NCBI GenBank assembly: GCA_035610835.1
Contig: CM069443.1
Coordinates: forward strand, 56,809,266-56,873,265
Length of the DNA stretch: 64,000 bases
Origin: Ophiura sarsii
Taxonomy: Eukaryota; Echinodermata; Ophiuroidea; Amphilepidida; Ophiuridae
Direction: 5' to 3'
Shown here: positions 15,001 through 27,000 of the stretch, piece after piece
How the letters are laid out: every line of letters starts with the position of its first letter
How positions within the stretch are numbered: position 1 is the stretch's first letter
Translations under genes and position numbers: made by a program
Notes under the pieces: model-generated
Databases searched by the model: none
What the model saw: only the letters and a program-made list of their open reading frames with translations
What the model was told of the DNA's origin: nothing

Positions 15001-18000
15001 ACTATCACAGGTATGACTTTTTAAAATGTAAATCACATTTTTAGAAATGCAATCTTGATAATGTATTTATAACAGTGTTGTGACCAAGTCACTGGCTGAC
15101 AGATGTGACTCAAAGAAGATTTTAAAGACACCACCACAATGCTTTGCATTTTTGTAAAATGCCCTTAATCTGGTCTCCAATTTGTCTCGGTTCCCATAGA
15201 CATGCACAAAATCATGGCATTATAGTGTATTCATTGTTGGAGCTCTTAGATTCTAGTTTACATCAATTAATAAATTAGTTCTCGGTGTTCCTTTTACTTA
15301 TTTCTAAACCTTTAGAGCTCCACAAATGCATCATGTGATAAAAGCATTAGTTAGCTGGTGCTCCTGCAATGCATTGTGGTATATCCTTAAAAACATCTTT
15401 GGATGTGACTCAAGTCAAGTCATGTTGCTGGTTGGTTAAAGTCAATTCATTTTAATGGTTTTCTTCGAGTCGTATCAAGTCATAGTGAACTTGAAACTAT
15501 CAGCTTCATATACTGAAATTACCTATCCAGGCATGAGAATCTTCCTGATTATATTCCTGAATTCCTGCTTTTTTGTCACCCAAATTTCTGCATTTTTATT
15601 TATTTTCAGCCATTTGTTTGTCTTTTTAGCCCAATTTCACGCTTGTTTTCCTACTTTTCCATAAGTTTCCTTTTTTTTTTAAATTTAAATTAATTCTCAT
15701 GCCTGCCTGTCAAGTCATGTTTATAAGAAGTTTAGGCATGGTAATATTAATTTTAACAGTCACAATTTGTTTAAACTCAATTTATTCAAGTTATTCTAGC
15801 ATTAAGACTTGAGTCAAGTCAAGTCAAGTGTTTTGGAAAAGTGACTTCAATCAATTCAAGTCTTTAAGAGTGACTTGAGTCAAATTAAGTCTTGACTTTG
15901 AACCTTGTGCCACCATCACCTTCATAGTTAAGTCAGTTCCAAATTGGTGAACCTGCTTACAGCAGCACATTAATACAGAAGAGTGTGAGGTGAGCAGGCA
16001 AGAAGCTCGAATGACGTAACTGTGAATCGTATACGAGACGCATGGGAATGCCCAAATAGAGCGCATTAACTTGGATTACTTTTGCGCGCGGAGAGTTAAA
16101 AGTCAAAAGAACTGAATAACCTATAGTATTACTATGTTGTCTGTTATGAAGGTATGCACAATTGAAACTCTGATATTACTCAAGTAAAATTTTTTTGGAT
16201 TTACCTTAACTTGTCAATCACAAAATACAGTTTTACTTGATATATTGAAGGGCGGGAAAAACATACAATTTTTGTTTTGTCAGAACAGCAACGATTTCAC
16301 AAATACTTAATTGATTTTTTAACAGTCAAAAATGGGTATTTAATGAAGTTTTTTCCCTAGTCATATGTTCCTTATTTTGTCAATATTTTAAATGATTAGG
16401 TACCCATTATCTCTCACGTCTGGTTGTGCAGTAAAGTTCCATGATGTGTGACATTTTGTTGTTTCTTAATTTGTGTACATTTTATCTTTAATATATCTTT
16501 ATTTGTAAATTTTGATTCAATCCTACAAGTGCAATATTTTGATGTTAATTAATGTGCATTTTTATATCGTAATTTTAATATTGTATATTAGCATGTAATT
16601 TGGCCTGCGGGCCACGAGATGCTTCTGAATAAAATACCAATAATAATTTATACATTCTATAATAATCTCTTTAACAGATAATGAAATTCCAGTATACTCC
16701 AACACTCCAACCACAACAACAGTCAACACTGACCCAGGTCAACCTACTGCTGTGGTAACGTGGACAGAACCAACTGTCACTGATAATTCAGGGTCCTACA
16801 CAGTCACTTCAACTCATAGTTCTGGCTCAAGTTTTGATATAGGAAGTACCACAGTAACATATACAACAGTTGATGAAAGTGGCAATGAAGCAACTTATTC
16901 ATTTGATGTTACTGTCACAGGTATGACTTATTACTATTGGCATTTTCATTAAATCTTTAAAAATTAAACAGACCAACTTACATCACAACATATAAGAATG
17001 TTTTGTGGTGATTTGATAATACGTACCATATCTGTAATGCTCAAATAAACTAGAGTGACAATGCCTGTCAGAGTGAACAGGTTTCCTAATAAAAAACTAA
17101 AATAGAGACGTTTTATTGGATCTATAGATGAGGTGACCTATGATGTCATGTATTTACAAATGGGACACCCTCTGTTGTTTCCCTCCAGGCAGAATATACA
17201 GTAAAGTTAATGAAGACAACATGAAATTTCTTTCTAATGAATTGTAAAACTCATTTAGTTTTAGTTTTTTGTGTGAAATGCGATAGCTTATAGCATTCCT
17301 AAGCAAGTTTAAAGCCAGTTTTGATAACAATTTGCTGTGACACCACAATCTAGTTAGAAAACCTGATCTGGCCTATGTAAACTATAGGAACTCTTGCCCG
17401 GTGTGTTTTGTCTCAAACCAACAGAGGGCGTCCTAAATGTCAACAAATGACACCTCATCTAGATCTATAGCTAACACTTTCCACATCTGCAGAAGACATT
17501 CCAAAATTTCACGAAATGTTTCAAAAATGTCAAAATTATTGGATTTTGTTACCATATTTGAAATCACCATTGGAAATGCATTGAAATATGTACAAACATG
17601 CCTTGTATTGGTTCAGTAATTCTTGAGATAGATTTTAAAAGTTGGGAAATGTTTCTGCAAATGTTTTGAATAATGTAAAACTGAAAGCCCATGGAAAATG
17701 TTAAAGGTTAATGACCTTATTTTGTTCACACAGTGTTTCTATTCTACGTGAAGGTGCATCATCATGAACAGTCTTATTTCAAGATTTGAGTAAAATTACT
17801 ATAATAGTGGTTTGAAAGATTCTCTTCAAAAATTTGCCCATTAAACAGCGCACAAATTGCCAGTGTGGTTAAACATGGTTTATTTCCAAATTTAAGTGAA
17901 ATTACTGTAATAGCGGTTCCACAAATTCTATTTAAATGTGCCCATTGAATAGCACACAAATTGCCAGTATGGTTAGACATGGTTAACAGGCATGAGAATC

Positions 18001-21000
18001 TTCCAGATAATTCAGGAATTCCTGTTTTTTTGTCACCTAAATTTCTGCATTTTTATTTATTTTCAGCCCGTTTCTTGTCTTTTAGCCCAATTTCACGCTT
18101 ATTATCCTACTTTTTTACAAGTTTTTTTCCTGTTTTTTAATTCAATCCCTTCTCATGCCTGGGTTAATTCATTACTTTTCCACTTGTAATGTCTTAAGGT
18201 AATATCTCTCAGGACATAACTTTGGCAGGGGAAATAGGAAAAGTCTGGGTTTTCATTTGATACCAAAATCTCAATAATGATGGAAAAAGTGGATTAGATA
18301 AAGTCCGATTCCTTTAAGTAGAAAGTATAATATTTATAATGTTTAGGCTATATTAAAAAAATCATTTGTCTCAAAGCTCCTGCGCATGTTAGTTAATTGG
18401 TGCGCGTTAGAAAAAAAATTATGATTTTTTATTTTTTATTTAATTTTTTTAATTTTTTTCAACAACAAAAAAAAAATCCAAACATTTCACAGATTTTTCA
18501 GATTTTCATTGTCCAAATACAAAAAAAAATCCAAAAATTTCACAGATTTTTCAGATTTTCATTGATCACATCATTTTAAATACAAAAGTTCACTTTTACT
18601 AGGATTTCAATATTTTATGTTTATAAAAACTTTAAAAAAAAACTTTGAAAAAAAAATCGCATTCCGCATTAGGTTTTGAAAAACTGAAGAGCTTTGAGAC
18701 AAAATATGTTTTTAATATAGCCTTACGTTTTGTAATCAATGATCCTGATGGGTCTATACTAATATATTTTCTTAATTCTGTTTTGACACTTTTCAACAGA
18801 TAATGAAATCCCAGTATTCTCCAAAACGCCAACCACAACAACAGTCGATACTGACCCAGGTCAACCTACTGCTGTGGTAACTTGGACAGAACCAACTGTC
18901 ACTGATAATTCAGGGTCCTACACAGTCACATCAACTTATAGTTCTGGGTCAAGTTTTGACTTAGGAAGCGCCACCGTGGCTTATACAGCAGTTGATGAAA
19001 ATGGCAATGAAGCAACCTTTTCATTTGACATTACCGTGTCAGGTATGTTTTATGAGTGGTGTGTGTTGTTTTCAGTGTCATATTTTCATTTATAAGAGAT
19101 TTCAACTTACAAAACATGTGATTTAAAGTTAGGCCCCCCCCCAAAAAAATTGTGTTGCCCTCAGCGACTGACCCTAAAATCGTTAAAACTAGGGTCGTGT
19201 TTAATATATTTATTTTATTTTAATTTTTAATTTTTAATTTAATTTTAGATTTTAGATTAAAATTAAAATTAAGTGTCTTAATGTTACTATTTCTTGCGCG
19301 AAATGAATAAGTTAGCTTGAATAAATGTTTTTTAGACTATTATCACACTAAATTAGTTTAATTGACTTAGGGCCTATACCATTTATTTTTCAGCCAAGAA
19401 AAAAGTTTTCTGACCGACCGACCCGATTTTAAATTAAATTTTTAGCACTTGAGGGCAACACAACTTCTTTTCTTTTTTGGCCTTAGCTGAGACCAAGGGT
19501 ATGGTATAATATGTGGGAGCAGGGTGATACTTTCTATCCCATCCATCTCTAACAGGTGGTTATAATGAATATACAACCACATTTGTAACTAGAGGTATAT
19601 TATAAGCATCATACCCCTCAAGTTGTAGATGAAAAAATATTTTGATCAAACCAGAAATGTAAAAGATGGAAACCGTTAAAACAATGTAAAACGGCTGACC
19701 AAAGCTAACCTCATTTAGAACTGTTACATCCAGATCAAACGACGAGGGCGCACCCGTATCGTAGATACCGAGAATTGTCTCCATGGTTTTATAAACACAA
19801 ACAATTTGTGCATTCATAATAAAAAGTTGAAAACTCATATTTATCTAATATTTTTTTCCTTTCCATAGATAATGAAGCCCCGACCTTCACAGATCCACCT
19901 GTAGACATCATCCAGAGCACAGCCACTGGCCAATCAAACGCCACCGTGACATGGCCCGAACCTACTATAACAGACAACTCTGGCTTGGTTTCGGTAACAT
20001 CGAGTCACAGTCCTGGGTCTAGTTTTGAGCTTGGTGCTACCAAGGTTACGTACTTGGCTTTGGATGCCAGTGGCAACATGGATACCTATTCGTTTAATGT
20101 GAAAATCATAGGTTAGTTTTGTTGTGTGTATTTGTGTGTCATTGCTGTAACTTAGAAGAGTTTTAAAGGTAGAATTGGTTGTTGGTCATCTTCTGGCAGT
20201 GAGAATTGTCAGCCTGAATTCATGATTTTTTTGCTTCAAATTTCAAATTTCTTTCATTTAGTAATGATTCTAGTGCTCAATCTAAATAGAGCCTATCGTC
20301 AGCCTGCTTCGATAATTACCTAACTCACTTTTCAGGGAAATTGAGATTTTTGCACAAATCATGACTTCATTGTAATTACATTATGCACTTGATGTAATAA
20401 TGCTTCAGTCATTGACCAATCAAAAGTGTTGATAAATGCACAATTTCAATTCTGCCTAAGTCAGCCTTGTGAGTTAGGCAATTTGTAATAATGATGTAAA
20501 TGTTTAAAATGGGTCATATAAACTCATATTAGGCCTATAACAAGCCACATTTCACTTAAAGGTATATCTCCAACCTTATTCTATCCAACAGTTACTGCTC
20601 CTGTTGGAATTCACCTGCACTATTCATGGTGTTATTCAACATATCGTCAGCCTGCTTCGATAATTGCCTAACTCACTTTTCATATTTGTGCTGTTTTCTA
20701 AAAACTAGAAAAAATGAGTTAGGCAATTATCAAAGCAGGCTGACGCTGAACTCTATGCAGTGTTGCCAGCACCGTGGCTAGGCTAAAGAAATATGGTTGC
20801 CACAGCCTATAAAAAGTTGGCAAAGCTACCAATGTATTTTCTATGGGGTCAGCAAAAATTGGGCTACTTTTGCTGTTGGCTGCAGTACGGTTTGGGCCAA
20901 ATTTCAGTTGGCAACCCTGTTGTTTCAGTCAACATTGAGTGTGAGTACGCACAATCGTTTTTTTGGTAGCATGTCCACGATTTCAAAACATAAGGGGTGT

Positions 21001-24000
21001 TTTTGGAAGCTTTGACTGCTATTTCAAAACATTAGGGGTAATTTTTTAGAAGCAACGTCCACCATTTCAAAACATGGGTGTTTTTGGAGGCTAAGACCAC
21101 GAAAATGAAAAACAAATTATAATGAGAGTTGTGTCATATATCAAATTGTCCTGCGGGAATAGGAAAAAGGGGTATTTTGAACCAAATGTGTCCTCGTTTT
21201 TTGCACCAAAAGTGGGACTTCGTAGAAAGTGTCCTTGAAATGTTGAAAAAGGGGGGTTATTTTCAGACAAAATGTCCGCGCTAGGATACAAACCACAAGA
21301 ATGCACATTGATGTCACCCCGTACTTGAAAATGAGTTTGTTTGTGTACTTCATTTGACTTGATTGAAGAAATGGGAGGGCGTGTTGGCGCAGCGGTTCTT
21401 CCCTCGCCTTGCACCAATGAAATCCTGGTTCAATTCTCTGCACGACCGGGCTTTATGTGCATTTGATTTATCACGATCCATGCACGCTCTCGCAGGTTTT
21501 CTCTGGGTTCTCCGGTTTCCTCCTGCTTTCAAAATCGGTGTTCAGTTGTTTCGGTTATCAAAAACTTCCTTGACCCAAAGGTATTTGGGGAGCTGCATTA
21601 AAAAATGGTGGATGTTACAATCTAAGTGCGGATAGGGTTGCGCAGGAAGTTCGCAGCACCTTAGTTGATGCGACCTGATTCTGATGATTCACCAGCAGCA
21701 AAATTACAGCGCTTTGAGCCATTTGGGAAAGGCATAGCGCTGATTATTATTATTATTAATATTATTATAAAGAGTACCAGATCCCACAATGATAACATAT
21801 TGTGTTTTCTCAAATGTATCCTCTTTATACGTTTGAAACTTTGGAAGAAAGATTTACTGTCCAAAAGAAAACTGACTGTAATTAATACCTCAGGTTCTTG
21901 AATAAGCTTCTTATTATTGAGCACTTTGTTATTTTTCTTTACATAACCTCAGTACTGAACTAATGATTTCCTACAGATACGGAACCCCCAGACTTTGCAA
22001 CCACCGTCAACGACCAATCCGCAATTGTAGACATCGGCACAGATCACACCAGCGTATCATGGACCGTGCCAATTGTAACAGATAACTCTGGGATATACAC
22101 AGTCAGCACAAGTCACAGGCCAGGTGTTGACTTCCTGATGGGGGTCACGGTGGTGAAGTACATCGCAGTGGATGAGGCAGGCAACACTGCCTCATTCTCC
22201 TTTATGGTCACTGTTAATGGTAAGTAACATTACACAGCAAATTTCTTGCAGGAAGGTTGGTACCCGTTGGGTACATGTACCATACATTTAGAAAGTGAGG
22301 CAACGAAAATAAAACACCCACTTCTACGGGCCTGACCGACCCCTTTTTTATTGAATTTTTTAAAAATATTTGTTTGTATTTTGAAATGTTTGATTTTTTT
22401 TAAAAACATTATTTTAAATTTCTAAAATTGCTGAAAACTCACCAACATATTTCCCAACATTTCAGAAAGAATCCCCAAACAAACAAAGCGCTCGACCAAC
22501 CGACCCTACATGAGAGGTCCGTTTGCCCGTAGAACATGGTTTCTGTTTCATTGCCTAATATCCATGATATTTAAGTATGGTGGTAAAATTAGTCCTTATT
22601 CACACCAATTGTTAGTGATTTTACCCAGTCAAATTTCTTGTAGTGCGGTGGTATTAAGATAAGGTACCCATAACCAACCATGGGAATCAATAGTGGTATG
22701 CACATGATGGATGGAAAAAGGGAGCAGTAATTGTTAAAGGTTCATTAACAGAACATTACACAGCTAATTTCTTCAGAGGGAGTGAGGTACCCATGGAGAC
22801 AATATGGTAATATAAACACTGTTCTCTGGAATTTGCAGACTTCCTTGCTGGAATCTTATGGGATATTCAAAAATCAAATTGTGTCCAAAGTAAACAACTC
22901 CAACAGTGAATATATTGAAAACAAGATAAGGATCAACTTTCTGCACATACTTTGCATTTGAGATCATATCGCATGATGCAAATATCATCAGTCCTTTCTA
23001 GTTACGAGTAATGATAAACATTTTTTGTAAACCTTTTTTAATCCTTTTTTTTTAAAAACACTCTCTTATACCAATGCAGCTACAATCACCACAGTGGCAC
23101 CTCCAACTCCAACAGCGCCTACCATTGGCTGCCCTCCGGGTCAACTGTTCTGTCCAGAAGGGACTTGTATACCAGAGAGTTATCTATGTGATGGAAGTCC
23201 AGGAGATTGCCTTGACTATTATGATGAGTCTATAGAAGCTGGGTGTGGTATGTATTCTAGGGGTTTGTGGCATAGGGGTAGGGGTCAACTCTTGCCCATT
23301 AGGGACTTGTATACCAGAGAGTTATCTATGCGATGGAAGACCAGGAGATTGCCTTGACTATTATGATGAATCCATAGAAGCTGGGTGTGGTATGTATATT
23401 CTAGGGGTTTGTGGCATAGGGGTAGGGGTCAACTCTTGCCCATTAGGGACTTGTATACCAGAGAGTTATCTATGCGATGGAAGACCAGGAGATTGCCTTG
23501 ACTATTATGATGAATCCATAGAAGCTGGGTGTGGTATGTATATTCTAGGGGTTTGTGGCATAGGGGTAGGGGTCAACTCTTGCCCATTAGGGACTTGTAT
23601 ACCAGAGAGTTATCTATGCGATGGAAGACCAGGAGATTGCCTTGACTATTATGATGAGTCCATAGAAGCTGGGTGTGGTATGTATTCTAGGGGTTTGTGG
23701 CATAGGGGTGGGGGTCAACTCCTGCCCAGAAGTGACTTGTATACCAGAGAGTTATCTATGCGGTGGGAGACCAGGAGATTGCCTTGACTATTATGATGAG
23801 TCCATAGAAGCTGGGTGTGGTATGTATTCTAGGGGTTTGTGGCATAGGGGTAGGGGTCAACTCTTGCCAAGAAGGGACTTGTATAACAGAGTGTTATCTG
23901 TGCGATGGGAGACCAGGAGATTGCCTTGACTATTATGATGAGTCCATAGAAGCTGGGTGTGGTATGTATTCTAGGGGTTTGTAGCATAGGGGTAGGGGTC

Positions 24001-27000
24001 AACTCTTGCCAAGAAGGGACTTGTATAACAGAGTGTTATCTGTGCGATGGGAGACTAGGAGATTGCCTTGACTATTATGATGAGTGTATGGGTGTGGTAT
24101 GTATTCGTAGGGTGGGTGTGGCACTGGGGCTGGCATGGTGAATTGGGAGGGGGGTATCAGTAGATTACATCAACAATGCTTGTACCATCATGAGAACATA
24201 TTGGGATTGGTGTAGTATGTTTTCTAGGAGAGAATGTAGTACTCCAGGGGGGCTGAGGAAGGGGGACATTCGTAGATTACCGCAGCTATGTTTCGTGTTG
24301 TATGTAATTTTGGAGTAATTCTGTTATACCCTACTCAGGGGTATTCAAAGTGCGTGATTTTTAAGAACGACACATACTACCGATGTTGGTGTGTAGGGTA
24401 TAACAGAATTATGCTGTAATTTTAAGGAAGGGAGGGAGCTCAGTTATAATGGAGGGCAATCTGGGCGTGATATGTTGTCAGGCAGTATGTGACACTGACA
24501 GGTGACCACTGTTTTGTTGGGAAAGACCACATTTGTATAACATTTTTTGTTCAATGTTGATTCCTTTTAATTATCAGCACCTTGTGAGACATCAGAGTAT
24601 CGCTGTCCAGAGGGCATTTGTATATCGTTTGATCATCTCTGCGATGAATATCCCAATGATTGCTTGGACAACTTTGATGAATCCGATGATCTCTGCTTAG
24701 GTAAGTTTATTAGTATTCAGTGGAGTTGATAGGCAAAAATGATGGATTTGTTGGAAAAGGATAAAAAGGAATGGACCTACGGCACATAATCTCCTGGCCA
24801 CAGTTCGACATACGTGGGCGCACTTCGATCAGGCTGTGCACGCATGATTGAACTCACAAAATACTGCCAACCAACAACACCAAAGCACCTGATTGGTCAA
24901 ATTTAAACTGAAGCCTTTTTAACGATCGCCACGCTGCGCCGTATCCACCAACGCAGTGCTCCTGCTGCGCCATAACCACCGACGCAGTGGGGCGTGATGG
25001 TGCGTGGAAAAGCTCATGAGTTTTTCAGTTCTCACGTTTGAGCACCAACCAATCAGAGCCTTGAGGTCGAGATGACGTAGTGTGCACAACGGATAACCAC
25101 GGCACCGTTTTGGGGTGAGGTTGAGCAGGCGTACTTTACGCTAGCTCAATCTCATGTGACGTGGGTCCATTCATACAGAGCTTTTATTTTCATGAATCTC
25201 ATTATATTTGAATAACCTCTATATATATAATCTTGAAATATTTGCAGGAACATGTCGAACCCGTGGTGCACCAGTGAATGGACTTGAACTAGGGACCTTC
25301 AAATATAACTATAAGAGTGGTGAGAATGCCACCTTTGGTTGTAACTTTGGCTTTACATTGATAGGAGATGCCACAGTGACATGTGTGGATGGGACATGGA
25401 GCGATGATCTACCAGAATGCTATGGTAAGTTGTATACTAGGGTGGGGAGGGTGGAGGGGGAGCTGCGGGAGGTATAGGAGATGCTACAGGAATACAGATA
25501 GAATGACAGATAGATATGACACTTGTGATGTCATAGATACGCAAACCAGCATATCCTTTACATATTATTTCGGGAAGGTTATGTGGTGTATATTGCACTC
25601 TTAATCTCTGCAACATCATCAAAGAAATACTGTAAGTTCCAGTCACTAGTTGTTATGATCAAATTATGAGGGATGCATGTGGGAGGGATCGGCTATTGTT
25701 TTGTATATTCTTTATAAGGCGACCGAACGGTCCCAACATTTGACAGTTGTTTTTGAATACTTTGGATTTTGTCGTAAATTTCGAAAATTGTTGAAAATTC
25801 ACCAACAATTCCCGAAATGTTCAGGGGAATATGCCTGACCGACCCTGAGAGGTCCTTTTGCAGTAGAACAGGGTTCTTTTATCACCTAAACACTTTGTTT
25901 TGTTCTGTTTCATTTTTTACACAGAGAGTTGTCCATCGTTGACTTTGCCAAGGTACGGGGCAATAGATATGGAGAATACAGACCATGGTGGACTGGTTAC
26001 ATTTACATGTAATGCCGGTTATGCAGAAAGCTCTACGTATGCATTGGCTTGTTTCGATGGCAGTTACAATGGGAGTGTTATCAGCTGCTTAGGTAAGTCA
26101 TGGTTTGACAATTTTTTCACTTTTCCTTTGTAAATCACAGGGCTTTTGGAGTCCAGAAACATTATGGGGAAACGTTTTGCACTGTTTTCAGCTATGTACA
26201 ATCACAGACCTTTGGACTCTAGAAACATTTTGGGGGACACTTTTTGGAGTCTCACTTTTTTGAGTCTCAGCTATGTACAATCTTTTCAAATCGAACAATG
26301 ATTTGTAATCAGTTTAAAACATGTTACCAACCCTCGTATCAATATAAGACTACATTTTGAAGATATTCAGGACACCTTACACACTAAGTTGAATAGAACT
26401 TGGACTAAAAGTTATCTGTTTACAGGTATTGAATTTGAAGTGCTCTAAATGTACCATAATACACTGTATTTTGAGATTAAATCAGCAGGTGTCAAATGTG
26501 GGTACTTCTCAAAATGGATTTGGAGTGTCTAGATTATTCCATCGTAAGTTCCAATCTATGTTGCCCAACCATGCATCTTGTCGTATGATAGAGTTGAGAG
26601 ATAGGTGAATGCATAGGCAACAGCAACCCATATCAGAATAAGGCTACATGAGTAGAAGCAGTTTGTTCATCATGCACCCAATGATACTATCAGGTGTTTC
26701 TAGAAGTTCAACCAGTGTTTTTGTAGCTAATTTAACTCCTATATTGTATACTATCTTTTCTATAACAGAGCTAGATGAATGTGCTAGTGACCCTTGTCAG
26801 AATGATGGTACATGCTTGGATGCAGTTAATTCATTTACCTGTGAATGCGCCACAGGGTGGACTGGAACGCTTTGTAACCAAGGTAGGACATTTAGGCATA
26901 TAGAATTTGAAAAGAGACCGCATGCAGGCATTGTCAGCAATGTATAGGCCCATTTACTTGCATAGAATTTAGTACTGGCTTAACTCTTAGGCTACGAAAA

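Larger units (their letters stand above)
10153..18520 (+). repeat. 8,368-bp tandem duplication, copy 2
   Basis: Follows copy 1 head-to-tail. The junction GTCCAAATAC|ATTGTTATTA has at most 1 bp of microhomology. After 18520 the sequence continues with A-rich DNA leading to HYR exon 14, the ancestral downstream flank. The frame is preserved because all exons inside are phase 1-1; the block adds 405 residues. Confidence 0.93.

Noticed and set aside
21091..21635. Overlapping open frames of about 90-108 residues on both strands
   Set aside because: They overlap the SINE and low-complexity DNA; no conserved domain or splice-supported continuation.
205..22219. Naming the gene as hyalin
   Set aside because: HYR modules are shared by many proteins, and hyalin as I know it lacks the NIDO-AMOP-VWD core found downstream here.
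23248..24096. CRISPR-like direct repeats
   Set aside because: Units are contiguous exon-derived tandem copies without unique spacers, in a eukaryotic intron.
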